Notes under the pieces: generated by a model
Database searches by the model: none
Seen by the model: only the letters and a program-made list of their open reading frames with translations
Told to the model about the DNA's origin: nothing
Program-made: the position numbers and the translations under genes
Shown: one piece after another, positions 1 through 6,718 of the stretch
How the letters are laid out: each line of letters starts with the position of its first letter
Position numbering within the stretch: position 1 is the stretch's first letter
Assembly: GCA_900553205.1 (NCBI GenBank)
Contig: USCK01000094.1
Coordinates: forward strand, 1-7,216
Length of the DNA stretch: 7,216 bases
Reading direction: 5' to 3'
DNA from: an uncultured bacterium
GTDB lineage: Bacteria; Cyanobacteriota; Vampirovibrionia; Gastranaerophilales; Gastranaerophilaceae

Positions 1-1290
1 AATAAAACAACAACAAACATTTCTTACACTCTCTACCATGATCTCTGTCTTGGATGTGGCATCTGTCAATCAGCATGTCCATCCAATGCAATTGATATAA
101 TAACAAATCACGGGCGTTTTATTCCTCATATAAATGATACAAAATGCAAAAATGACAAAGGTTGTCATCGTTGTACGGAAGTATGCCCCGGGTTGGGAGT
201 TGATTTAAAACGTATTGCACAAGAACAATTTATTGAAACAAACACAAAAGAAGACAAGCTAGCAGGACGCTATTTAAAATGTTTTACTGGATATAGTAAT
301 AACTATAAGATTCGTTACCACTGTGCCAGTGGTGGAATGGTAAGCCAATTTTTAATATATCTTTTAGAAAAAAATTATATAGACGGTGCAGTAGTTACTT
401 CTTTTGACTCTCAAAATGAATTACTTGTACGTTCGTATATAGCTCATAACCACGATGAAGTCTTACAGGCAAAAAGTAGTAAATATAGTCCAGTTTCATT
501 ACATGGCATGGCACAAGCTATAAAACAAGATCAAGGGACACGTTTTGTTATTGTAGGATTGCCGTGCCATATACAGGGATTCCGTAAACTTGAAACTATA
601 GATAGAAAATTTCATGAGAAAATTGTTGGATATTTTTCAATCTATTGTTCATCTGGACGCACTTTTTATTTGACTGAACATATATTCAAAGAACGTGGAA
701 TTAGAAAAGAAAATTTAACTTATTTTGCTTATCGAGATGAAGGGTGCCTTGGTTCTCTCGTAGCAAAACAAAAGAATAATTCTGATTGTAAAAAAATTGA
801 CATCTATAAAGAAAAATATCAGAGCTACTACCATCCATTGCGAAGTTTCTTTATACCCCGAAGATGCCTCTTCTGTATTGACCATTATGGAGAACTAGGA
901 GATATTTGTTTTGGTGATATACATATAAAACCTTACATGAATGATAAAATCGGAATTAACTCATTAGTCGTAAGAACGAAAAAATGGCTTGATTTATTAG
1001 AAGAAGCAAAAGGAGAAGGAATTATCACGCTTAATGAAATTTCAATCACAACTCTGAATGCTTCGCAAAAAATGGCAGCCAAAAAGAAAGGACGAAATGA
1101 ACAATTTATTACGCTAAATAGATTACTAAAGCGTGTTACACCAAAATACGATGTAGCACTACCTAAAAGGATTGGAATGAAAACTATTTTAGATTATTCG
1201 CAAAATAGAATTCAACAATTTTTAGGACGACATAAAAGTCTTTGGTGGTTAATTAGCATTTTAAAAAAAGACACATCTCGCTATGAATGA
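1..1290 (+). CDS. FrhB/FdhB-like iron-sulfur flavoprotein, 5'-partial (coenzyme F420 hydrogenase/dehydrogenase beta-subunit family)
   Basis: The frame is open from base 1 and ends at TGA 1288-1290, giving 429 visible residues; the true start lies upstream. Residues 16-26 carry C-x2-C-x2-C-x3-C-P and residues 49-62 carry C-x5-C-x2-C-x3-C-P, a two-cluster ferredoxin-like N-terminus. An ASGG motif (109-112) with a following IDGAVV stretch, GLPC (186-189), a C-x2-C pair (289, 292) and a GDICFGD stretch (300-306) fit the FrhB_FdhB N- and C-terminal domains. A TTG at 193 is a tempting start but would delete both ferredoxin motifs. Family knowledge: these proteins bind FAD and 4Fe-4S clusters and move electrons; F420 itself is not expected in Bacteroidetes, so the name is historical. 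Homologues recur beside pyruvyl transferases in capsule loci, where their substrate is unclear. Predicted cytoplasmic; no signal peptide or membrane segment seen. Confidence 0.9.
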   Translation, partial: NKTTTNISYTLYHDLCLGCGICQSACPSNAIDIITNHGRFIPHINDTKCKNDKGCHRCTEVCPGLGVDLKRIAQEQFIETNTKEDKLAGRYLKCFTGYSNNYKIRYHCASGGMVSQFLIYLLEKNYIDGAVVTSFDSQNELLVRSYIAHNHDEVLQAKSSKYSPVSLHGMAQAIKQDQGTRFVIVGLPCHIQGFRKLETIDRKFHEKIVGYFSIYCSSGRTFYLTEHIFKERGIRKENLTYFAYRDEGCLGSLVAKQKNNSDCKKIDIYKEKYQSYYHPLRSFFIPRRCLFCIDHYGELGDICFGDIHIKPYMNDKIGINSLVVRTKKWLDLLEEAKGEGIITLNEISITTLNASQKMAAKKKGRNEQFITLNRLLKRVTPKYDVALPKRIGMKTILDYSQNRIQQFLGRHKSLWWLISILKKDTSRYE

Positions 1291-1317
1291 AAAAATAGAT
1301 AACAGAAATCTCTTTTT
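1291..1317 (+). terminator. Weak AT-rich hairpin directly after the FrhB-like stop codon
   Basis: Bases 1291-1300 pair with 1308-1317 around a 7-base loop, nine of ten positions pairing with one T-C mismatch (1296/1312). The stem starts on the base after the stop codon and its 3' arm is a T-run. A second pairing is possible: AAAAATAG at 1291-1298 is the exact reverse complement of 1327-1334. It is nearly GC-free, so termination would be weak. It may be a processing or attenuation site, and similar structures can arise by chance in DNA this AT-rich. Confidence 0.3.
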
Positions 1318-1485
1318 ATTACTTTCCTATTTTTAACAACTATAAATATTCACTGTTGTCAGAATGTCCTTAAAAAGATTATTTGATAAAAAATTTGTAA
1401 GTAACTAATTACGAAAGCTTAAACTTCCAATTAAAAAAAGTTAATTTATAAGAATTAGCTACCTCTATCTAAAACATCTCATAAA

Positions 1486-1489
1486 GGAG
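1486..1489 (+). promoter_or_regulatory. Shine-Dalgarno-like GGAG upstream of the GH26 start
   Basis: AAAGGAGA (1483-1490) contains GGAG nine bases before the ATG at 1499, a textbook spacing. The other intact genes in the window have AT-rich leaders with no such motif at this distance, as is usual in Bacteroidetes, where Shine-Dalgarno pairing is little used. It supports the ATG at 1499, which is also the only Met codon ahead of the signal peptide core. It could be chance. I found no convincing TAnnTTTG-type Bacteroidetes promoter in the 1318-1485 gap. Confidence 0.35.
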
Positions 1490-1498
1490 AACAAAGAT

Positions 1499-2710
1499 AT
1501 GGAGAAATTAAATTCATACAAACGTTCCACTATAACTGCCCACCAAAAATGGATAATATTAGGTATTATTTACCTATTATTAAATCCTTCTTTAATTGCT
1601 CAACCACATTGTGCACGTGAATTGACAAAAGAAACACAAACATGGTTCTACCGTTTGGCACAAGCAGCAAAAGAAGGAATTCCCTATTACAGTCAGTTCG
1701 ACCAATATCCAGCACGAAATCAAAATACCCTTAAATCTGATTATGAAAAAAAGACAGGAGTTAATTTATTAGTTTATGGTTTAGATTTTTATTATGCCTC
1801 AGGGTCATGGTTCCCTTCTGAATATAAAAAAAGATGTCGGAAAAATATTATCTCAATAGTAAAAAACGCATGGAGTAAATATAAAGCTATACCTTGTTTT
1901 TCATGGCACTTAGAAAATCCATATGTACCTTCCAATTTCAACAATTATATGGGTTGCCGCTATCGATATGGTATAAAAGGTTATCCTGCAGAACATCGTT
2001 ATGTAATAAAAGAAATTTTAGAAAATACAGGTGATTCTTGTGGATGGGGTAATTACCAAAAGGAAAACAATTTTAAAGTATATAAGAATCCATCTCAATG
2101 GTTTAATGCACGTTGCCAAGAAGTTGCAGGAATTATCCGTGAACTAAAAGACGATAATGGAAATCCTATACCTATTATTTTCCGTTTATGGCATGAATGT
2201 GATAATAATTGGCAATGGTGGGGGAAGAATTTTGTTACTCCAAAGGATTACATTCATTTTTTTCGATTAACAGTAAACAAAATAGAAGAGTATACAGGAA
2301 CACATAATATTCTTTATGCATATTCACCAGATCGTTTTTGGAATGAAGAAGAAGAATTTTTACTTCGATACCCTGGTAATGAATATGTAGAAATGATAGG
2401 ATTTGATGATTATTCAATCGGAACAAATTCTATAAATTTAAATTCTACAATTTGTAGAGCACAAATTATCACTAAAATAGCACAACGCTATAACAAAATA
2501 GCTGCTTTATTTGAAACGGCTAATTCTCATATACAAACAAATGACCATTTTTTCAATAAATATCTAAAATCTGTAATCCGAGCAAAAGATGTTAATTTAG
2601 GATTAATACAAATATGGTCTACAGGAAAAATTGATACAGAAAAAGAGATACAAGACAGAACGGATTTTCTAAAGGGCAATATTGTTAAAACATTTAATGA
2701 TTTTAAATAA
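1499..2710 (+). CDS. Exported glycoside hydrolase family 26 (beta-mannanase-like) protein
   Basis: This 403-residue protein has a basic N-terminus (K3, K8, R9, K17), a hydrophobic core at about 18-34 and a likely signal peptidase I site between A34 and Q35. No lipobox is visible, so a soluble periplasmic or secreted enzyme is likely. The GH26 signature is clear: H137 in SWHLENPY, then RLWHE (229-233) followed by a W-x-WWG stretch (238-242), with E233 as probable acid/base. GFDDY (301-305) follows, and E339 in LFET is the probable nucleophile; both catalytic Glu are present. GH26 enzymes are retaining endo-hydrolases, mostly on beta-1,4-mannan, with some on mixed-linkage glucan or xylan; the substrate cannot be read from sequence. 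Eight Cys (38, 113, 133, 153, 181, 206, 234, 319) lie after the signal peptide, so disulfides are possible. The next gene starts with no gap, so it is probably co-transcribed with a polysaccharide biosynthesis operon. Confidence 0.88.
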   Translation: MEKLNSYKRSTITAHQKWIILGIIYLLLNPSLIAQPHCARELTKETQTWFYRLAQAAKEGIPYYSQFDQYPARNQNTLKSDYEKKTGVNLLVYGLDFYYASGSWFPSEYKKRCRKNIISIVKNAWSKYKAIPCFSWHLENPYVPSNFNNYMGCRYRYGIKGYPAEHRYVIKEILENTGDSCGWGNYQKENNFKVYKNPSQWFNARCQEVAGIIRELKDDNGNPIPIIFRLWHECDNNWQWWGKNFVTPKDYIHFFRLTVNKIEEYTGTHNILYAYSPDRFWNEEEEFLLRYPGNEYVEMIGFDDYSIGTNSINLNSTICRAQIITKIAQRYNKIAALFETANSHIQTNDHFFNKYLKSVIRAKDVNLGLIQIWSTGKIDTEKEIQDRTDFLKGNIVKTFNDFK

Positions 2711-3880
2711 ATGAATAAGAAAATAGGCTGTGTCATTGCTTATCGTAAAGGACACAATAATTATGGAACCTCATTGCAAGCTTATGCAATGTTAAGGAAA
2801 ATACAACAACTTGGTTATCAAGTAGAAGTAATCGATTACGTCAAACAGCTTTCTTTAATTCAAAAAATTAACTTTGTTTTAAATGCAATTCGAGTCGGAG
2901 AGGGAAAAGAAATTATAGATAGATTGACAGCCTCAAAAATTTTAAAAAAGTACCCGCAATTTGCTAAAAATCTAGCAGAACGCACACAAGCTGTTGACGG
3001 ATACAAAAGAAAAAAACTTTTACCTCTATTTCATGAATATGTAGGTTATAAAGCATTACATATTGGCTCTCTTAACTATGACGCAGTAATTGTAGGAAGT
3101 GACCAAGTTTGGACACCGATGAGTCTACCTAATAAGTTCTTCAATTTATTATTTGTTGATGACAAAGTTCGAAAAATAGCCTACGCATCAAGTTTCGGCG
3201 TATCTAAGATTCCTAGCTTTCAAAAGAAAGCTACTGGAAATTATTTGAATCGTTTCTATAAGATTGGTGTACGAGAACAAAGAGGAAAAGAAATCGTTGA
3301 GAGCTTATCGAAAAAAACGGCTCAAGTAGTAGCAGATCCCACTTTATTACTGACACAAAAAGAATGGAGAGAAGAAATTCAAAATGCACGTCCTCATGAA
3401 ACAGAACCTTACATTTTCTGTTATTTCTTGGGAACCAATCAACAAGCTCGTAAAGCAGTAATAAAACTGAAAGAAAAGACTAAGTATAAAATAATCACTA
3501 TCAGACATATGGATGAATATGTACCAGAGGATGAACACTTCGGTGATGAAGCTCCTTATTTTGTTGATCCTAATGATTTTGTTAAATATATTAGTGAAGC
3601 AACTTATGTATGTACAGACTCTTTCCATTGCTCAGTTTTCTCTATCATTTTTCATCGCCAGTTTATGACTTTTTACCGTTTTGCTGAGACAAGTAAAACA
3701 GGAAGAAATTCACGTATTGACAGCCTATTTAATCTATTAGGATTGCAAAATAGAATATATACTGGAAATATATTTACTATAGATAATCATATTGATTATA
3801 TAAATGTAGAAATACAATTAGAGCATTTACGCAAGAATTCACTTGATTTTCTTAAAAACAGTTTAAAGGATAATATCTAA
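2711..3880 (+). CDS. Polysaccharide pyruvyl transferase family protein
   Basis: This 389-residue protein matches the pyruvyl transferase family (PF04230) across its length: NYGTSLQAYAM (17-27), DAVIVGSDQVW (124-134), the IAYASSFG segment (156-163), a VREQRG turn (187-192), ADPTLLL (208-214) and the C-terminal TDSFH motif (302-306) followed by FSIIF (310-314). Family members transfer pyruvate from phosphoenolpyruvate to a sugar to form a ketal on capsule or lipid-linked glycans; some homologues have other roles. No signal peptide or membrane segment is seen, so it should act in the cytoplasm. The ATG sits on the base after the GH26 stop, suggesting translational coupling, and the next gene starts 7 bases after its stop. 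Oddity: the residue after TDSFH is Cys307, where Gly is usual in the family. Function as ketal pyruvylase is inference; membership is firm. Confidence 0.92.
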   Translation: MNKKIGCVIAYRKGHNNYGTSLQAYAMLRKIQQLGYQVEVIDYVKQLSLIQKINFVLNAIRVGEGKEIIDRLTASKILKKYPQFAKNLAERTQAVDGYKRKKLLPLFHEYVGYKALHIGSLNYDAVIVGSDQVWTPMSLPNKFFNLLFVDDKVRKIAYASSFGVSKIPSFQKKATGNYLNRFYKIGVREQRGKEIVESLSKKTAQVVADPTLLLTQKEWREEIQNARPHETEPYIFCYFLGTNQQARKAVIKLKEKTKYKIITIRHMDEYVPEDEHFGDEAPYFVDPNDFVKYISEATYVCTDSFHCSVFSIIFHRQFMTFYRFAETSKTGRNSRIDSLFNLLGLQNRIYTGNIFTIDNHIDYINVEIQLEHLRKNSLDFLKNSLKDNI

Positions 3881-3887
3881 AAATACA

Positions 3888-4946
3888 ATGAAAAGAATTT
3901 TAATGTGCTCCTCTTCTCTTAAAGTGAAAGGAGGAATGGTTTCTGTCGTCAAAAACTATCTGAACTATCCCTTTTGGGGAAAAGATGTAAAGATAATTCA
4001 TGTACCAACACATATTGAAGCTAATAAATATATACTTATATTTTATTTTGCCATATCTTACACTCATATTCTATGGTTAGCATTACGAAAAAAAATCGAT
4101 ATAGCTCATCTTCATGTAGCTGAACGTGGTAGTTTTTATCGCAAGGCTTTTATATTACAGACACTAAAACATTTTAAAATAAAAGTTATTTTACATCATC
4201 ATGGAGCTGAATTTGATTTATTTTACAATAGCCTTTCCAATAAAAAAAAGCAATATGTAAACAAGATTCTTCAAAAAGCTGATTTAAACATAGTATTAAG
4301 CCAAAGCCTGGTACATATGATAAAAAATAAGTCACCAAAAGCGAAGGTCGAAGTATTATATAATGCTGTAAATGTACCTCAAACGAATCCTTATAATTTA
4401 AAAGCACATAACATTTTGTTCTTAGGACGACTAGGGCAACGTAAAGGTACCTACGATTTATTACAAGCCATAAAAAAAATAGACCAAAACTTATCAACGG
4501 ATGTACAATTCTATATTTGTGGAGACGGTGAAGTAGAAGAAGTTAAAAGCACTGTCAATAGAATGGGAATATCTCACCGTATTGCTTATATAGGCTGGAT
4601 AGACGGTGCACAAAAAAAATTGTTTATGTCACAGAGTATGATAAATGTATTACCATCATATAATGAAGGATTACCTATGACTATTTTGGAGACAATGGCA
4701 CATGGCATACCCAATATCAGTACGTCAATAGCTTCTATTCCAGAAGTTTTACATGATGAAGAAAATGGTTACCTTATTATTCCAGGTGATATTAATACCC
4801 TTTGTGCACGTTTGCTCGAACTTTCCTCAGATATAAACTTACGCAAAAAATTCAGTCAGGAATCTTATAATTTAATAAAAAAATCTTTTTCATTGGATGC
4901 AAATATCAAAAATTTGCAGGATATATATACAAAACTAATATTATAA
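3888..4946 (+). CDS. GT4-type glycosyltransferase (Glycos_transf_1 family)
   Basis: This 352-residue protein has the GT-B two-domain layout. The N-terminal domain has a glycine-rich acceptor-side loop (VKGGMVSVV, 13-21) and a histidine-rich HHHGAEFD (103-110). The C-terminal donor domain (about 174-350) has FLGRLGQRKG (178-187) with R181 and K186, the ICGDGE turn (210-215) and an E-x7-E motif, E260 to E268, in NEGLPMTILE. Downstream, ENGYLI (292-297) is also typical. Family knowledge: GT4 enzymes are retaining transferases using nucleotide-sugar donors and commonly extend lipid-linked repeat units at the cytoplasmic membrane face. Donor and linkage cannot be read from sequence. The hydrophobic stretch near 48-66 may be a membrane-associating segment. 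It lies 7 bases after the pyruvyl transferase gene, so they are probably co-transcribed. A 722-base region without an intact gene follows. Confidence 0.93.
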   Translation: MKRILMCSSSLKVKGGMVSVVKNYLNYPFWGKDVKIIHVPTHIEANKYILIFYFAISYTHILWLALRKKIDIAHLHVAERGSFYRKAFILQTLKHFKIKVILHHHGAEFDLFYNSLSNKKKQYVNKILQKADLNIVLSQSLVHMIKNKSPKAKVEVLYNAVNVPQTNPYNLKAHNILFLGRLGQRKGTYDLLQAIKKIDQNLSTDVQFYICGDGEVEEVKSTVNRMGISHRIAYIGWIDGAQKKLFMSQSMINVLPSYNEGLPMTILETMAHGIPNISTSIASIPEVLHDEENGYLIIPGDINTLCARLLELSSDINLRKKFSQESYNLIKKSFSLDANIKNLQDIYTKLIL

Positions 4947-5079
4947 GAAAAAGCTTAAGATGGCTAACAAGTATCCAATATTGACGTATACTCTAAAAGA
5001 ATAAAAACATAAATTGCTATATAATCATAACTTTTAGTAAACATAGATTTTAAAAGGTCATTCATTTGATACAAGGTGA
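4947..5079 (+). other. Gene-free stretch after the GT4 gene
   Basis: No intact gene is visible here. A 14-codon reading frame opens with ATG at 4960, 13 bases after the GT4 stop, and closes with TAA at 5002-5004. It is in the same phase as the stop-depleted frame at 5080-5649, but several stops (TAG, TAA, TAG, TGA) lie between 5035 and 5079. It may be the eroded start of the same lost gene. TATAAT occurs at 5020-5025 without a well-spaced -35 element. Confidence 0.4.
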
Positions 5080-5649
5080 AAGACATACAGTATGGTACAG
5101 AGACGATATAAAGTTGTGCCAATACAATTTAATGGGAAACTGAAAACGCCCCCAAAGGAAGTTTTCTCCTCCCTACTTCAGGAAAGTCAGGAAATTATAG
5201 GATCTCAAACAATGAAAACCATGATAGATATCTACATAAACAACAAAAGACATTAAAAGCAATATAATAACAACCTAAGTATAAAAAAGACTGGTAGAGA
5301 GGCTGAAGATCTTATGCTAAATATTACGAATATAAAAGGAATAAACCGCTTTTATCATCAGAAAATCTTTCAGAAACTACACCATAATAACAGCGAGGTT
5401 CTATCCATCATTCATCAACAGCAGAATCTAATTGTAAGAGAATAAAATCTTTATCGTCATATCGAAATAAGTAGTATGGATTTTATGCAAAGATCAATGC
5501 CTAGGATAAACTACCGAAAATCCTCCCCACACAGAGAACTAATGGAAAAGACATTTAACAATCAGAGGAGCTTCTGGAAACAATTCTCCAATAAAACAAT
5601 CTAAAGAGCAGAAGATGCAATATTGACAACTTATAAAGGAATCTTATAA
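5080..5649 (+). pseudogene. Probable decayed coding frame of unknown function
   Basis: One forward phase reads 190 codons with only three internal stops (TAA at 5254-5256, 5443-5445 and 5602-5604) before TAA 5647-5649. Reading the other two forward phases over the same bases gives roughly 18 and 13 stops, so the depletion is marked. The open pieces are about 58, 62, 52 and 14 codons; an ATG at 5092 heads the first piece and would give 54 residues on its own. The composition is charged and polar (many Lys, Gln, Asn, Ile), with no membrane segment and no motif I recognise. The final stop is 19 bases before the PssD-like ATG, normal operon spacing. I infer a gene killed by point mutations rather than indels. 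The alternatives are chance, or a short real peptide at 5092-5256. Its former product cannot be named. Confidence 0.45.
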
Positions 5650-5650
5650 A
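5623..5650 (+). promoter_or_regulatory. Sigma70-like promoter candidate upstream of the PssD-like gene
   Basis: TTGACA (5623-5628), a 16-base spacer and TATAAA (5645-5650) resemble a near-consensus sigma70 promoter, with the next ATG 18 bases beyond the -10 element. This would restart transcription after the decayed stretch. If the host is a Bacteroidetes species, its main sigma factor prefers a different pattern (TAnnTTTG at about -7), which weakens the call. The leader left after the -10 would be very short. Confidence 0.25.
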
Positions 5651-5668
5651 TAAAAAAATTATAATCTT

Positions 5669-6139
5669 ATGAATAGGAAAACAAAAGTATGCCTCATCAG
5701 TTCCTGTGGTGGTCACTTCATGGAACTAATGCAACTGCTTCCAGTAATACAAGACAAACAATACTATATTGTCACAGAAAAGAACGTTGCTTCTATCGAA
5801 ACAGTCGAAAAACATCGACATCACTATCTTGTACAGCAAGAACGTGAAGGTATTGGTTTTATCTTCAAATTTGGATGGAACATATTACTTTCATTTATCT
5901 ATTTTCTGATAGAACAACCAACCACTGTCATAACAACTGGTGCAGGAGCCTCTTATCCAACATGTCTATTTGCACGAATATTCAAGCGAAGGGTTATTTA
6001 TATAGAAAGTTTTGCCAAACTGGACAGTGAATCAGTAACAGGTAAAATGGTCTATCCATTTGCAGACTATTTCTTTGTGCAATGGCCAGAAATGATAAAA
6101 GTCTATCCCAAAGGGATTTATAAGGGAACCGTTTATTAA
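5669..6139 (+). CDS. Alg14/PssD-like glycosyltransferase subunit (membrane/acceptor side)
   Basis: This 156-residue protein is full length for the bacterial Alg14-like family (PF08660). It opens with the nucleotide-fold motif CLISSCGGHFMEL (8-20), followed by ITTGAGAS (88-95), a YIESFAK segment (111-117) and VQWPE (137-141), and ends with the usual YPKGIYKG-type tail. A hydrophobic stretch at about 68-82 probably lies against the membrane. Family knowledge: Alg14-type subunits such as PssD, EpsE or CpsF-like proteins bind a partner Alg13-like subunit and bring it to the lipid-linked acceptor; neither works fully alone. The partner is the next gene, 65 bases downstream. The sugar moved (GlcNAc, Glc, GlcA or Gal in known pairs) cannot be read here. 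The ATG at 5669 sits just ahead of the first conserved beta strand, supporting it as the start. Confidence 0.9.
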   Translation: MNRKTKVCLISSCGGHFMELMQLLPVIQDKQYYIVTEKNVASIETVEKHRHHYLVQQEREGIGFIFKFGWNILLSFIYFLIEQPTTVITTGAGASYPTCLFARIFKRRVIYIESFAKLDSESVTGKMVYPFADYFFVQWPEMIKVYPKGIYKGTVY

Positions 6140-6204
6140 AATAAGATATAAACCCTTGTTCTTAAAACTAGAGGAAACTTGTTTTTCTTTAATATATTTA
6201 AATT

Positions 6205-6690
6205 GTGGATAAGATTAAATTATTTGTTCCACTTGGGACACAGAAGTTCCCATTTGGCCGCATTATTACCGCCCTTAATTCTCTGGTAAAACAGAATAAA
6301 TATAGTCCAGAGGAAATTATCATGCAATCAGCTCTCTACCCTATTAAGCCTAAATTTAAAACATTCAGACTGATTCCAAACGAAGATTTCAACCGCTATA
6401 TGAGTGAAGCCGAGGTTATTGTTACACATAGTGGAGTCAACTCTATCATTACCTGTATGAAGATGGGCAAACCATTAGTGATATGTCCACGTTTACATGA
6501 ATATGGTGAACATGTTGATAATCATCAAATGGAAATTGCCACTCTGATGAATGAAAAATACAATGTTTTAGTATGTACAGATATGAAAGATTTACCTCTA
6601 TTAATAGAACTGGCTAAGACCCATAAATATAAGCCCTGGGTTAGTCATCGAGAAGAGTTACTGAATGCAATTAATAAATTAATAATCTAG
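6205..6690 (+). CDS. Alg13/PssE-like glycosyltransferase subunit (catalytic, GT28 C-terminal fold)
   Basis: This 161-residue protein matches the Alg13/GT28 C-terminal family: FVPLGTQKFPFGR (7-19), THSGVNSI (74-81), GKPLVICPR (88-96) and GEHVDNHQ (101-108), the last two forming the nucleotide-sugar site. It should pair with the Alg14-like protein encoded upstream to make one working inverting transferase for a lipid-linked repeat unit. The start is GTG at 6205: an in-frame TAA at 6199-6201 rules out anything further upstream except ATT at 6202, and the first internal ATG (6322) would remove the first conserved motif. Length is normal for the family. The 65-base gap to its partner is longer than usual, as such pairs are often adjacent or overlapping. 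An AT-only hairpin follows the stop, suggesting an operon end. Confidence 0.9.
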   Translation: MDKIKLFVPLGTQKFPFGRIITALNSLVKQNKYSPEEIIMQSALYPIKPKFKTFRLIPNEDFNRYMSEAEVIVTHSGVNSIITCMKMGKPLVICPRLHEYGEHVDNHQMEIATLMNEKYNVLVCTDMKDLPLLIELAKTHKYKPWVSHREELLNAINKLII

Positions 6691-6718
6691 ATAATAAAAT
6701 GTAATATTTTATCATTTT
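6689..6718 (+). terminator. AT-rich hairpin after the PssE-like stop codon
   Basis: Bases 6694-6700 pair perfectly with 6706-6712 around a 5-base loop, and the helix can extend outward past one mismatch through 6689-6692/6714-6717. TTTT (6715-6718) follows. Its position over the stop codon of the last plus-strand gene fits the end of the operon. The lack of G-C pairs makes strong intrinsic termination doubtful. Confidence 0.35.

Noticed and set aside
193..1290. Taking TTG at 193 as the start of the FrhB-like gene
   Set aside because: The same phase is open to base 1 and the upstream 64 codons encode two perfect ferredoxin Cys motifs.
1364..1408. Short frame (14 codons and a stop) in the 1291-1498 gap, in phase with GH26
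   Set aside because: Its Lys/Leu-rich start resembles capsule acyltransferase N-termini, but the stretch is too short to separate a relic from chance.
2235..2426. Minus-strand open frame of 63 codons inside the GH26 gene
   Set aside because: It lies opposite a well-conserved GH26 catalytic region and its product shows no recognisable domain.
2527..2736. Minus-strand open frame of 69 codons across the GH26/pyruvyl transferase junction
   Set aside because: Shadow of two clear plus-strand genes with no domain of its own.
3347..3628. Minus-strand open frame of 93 codons inside the pyruvyl transferase gene
   Set aside because: Shadow frame; the plus strand carries conserved family motifs throughout.
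4186..4497. Minus-strand open frame of 103 codons inside the GT4 gene
   Set aside because: Shadow frame opposite conserved GT-B motifs; its apparent hydrophobicity is as expected of antisense AT-rich coding DNA.
4976..5627. Intact insertion sequence or integron-like cassette in the gap
   Set aside because: No transposase motif, no inverted repeats inside the ten-base repeat copies and no continuous open frame.
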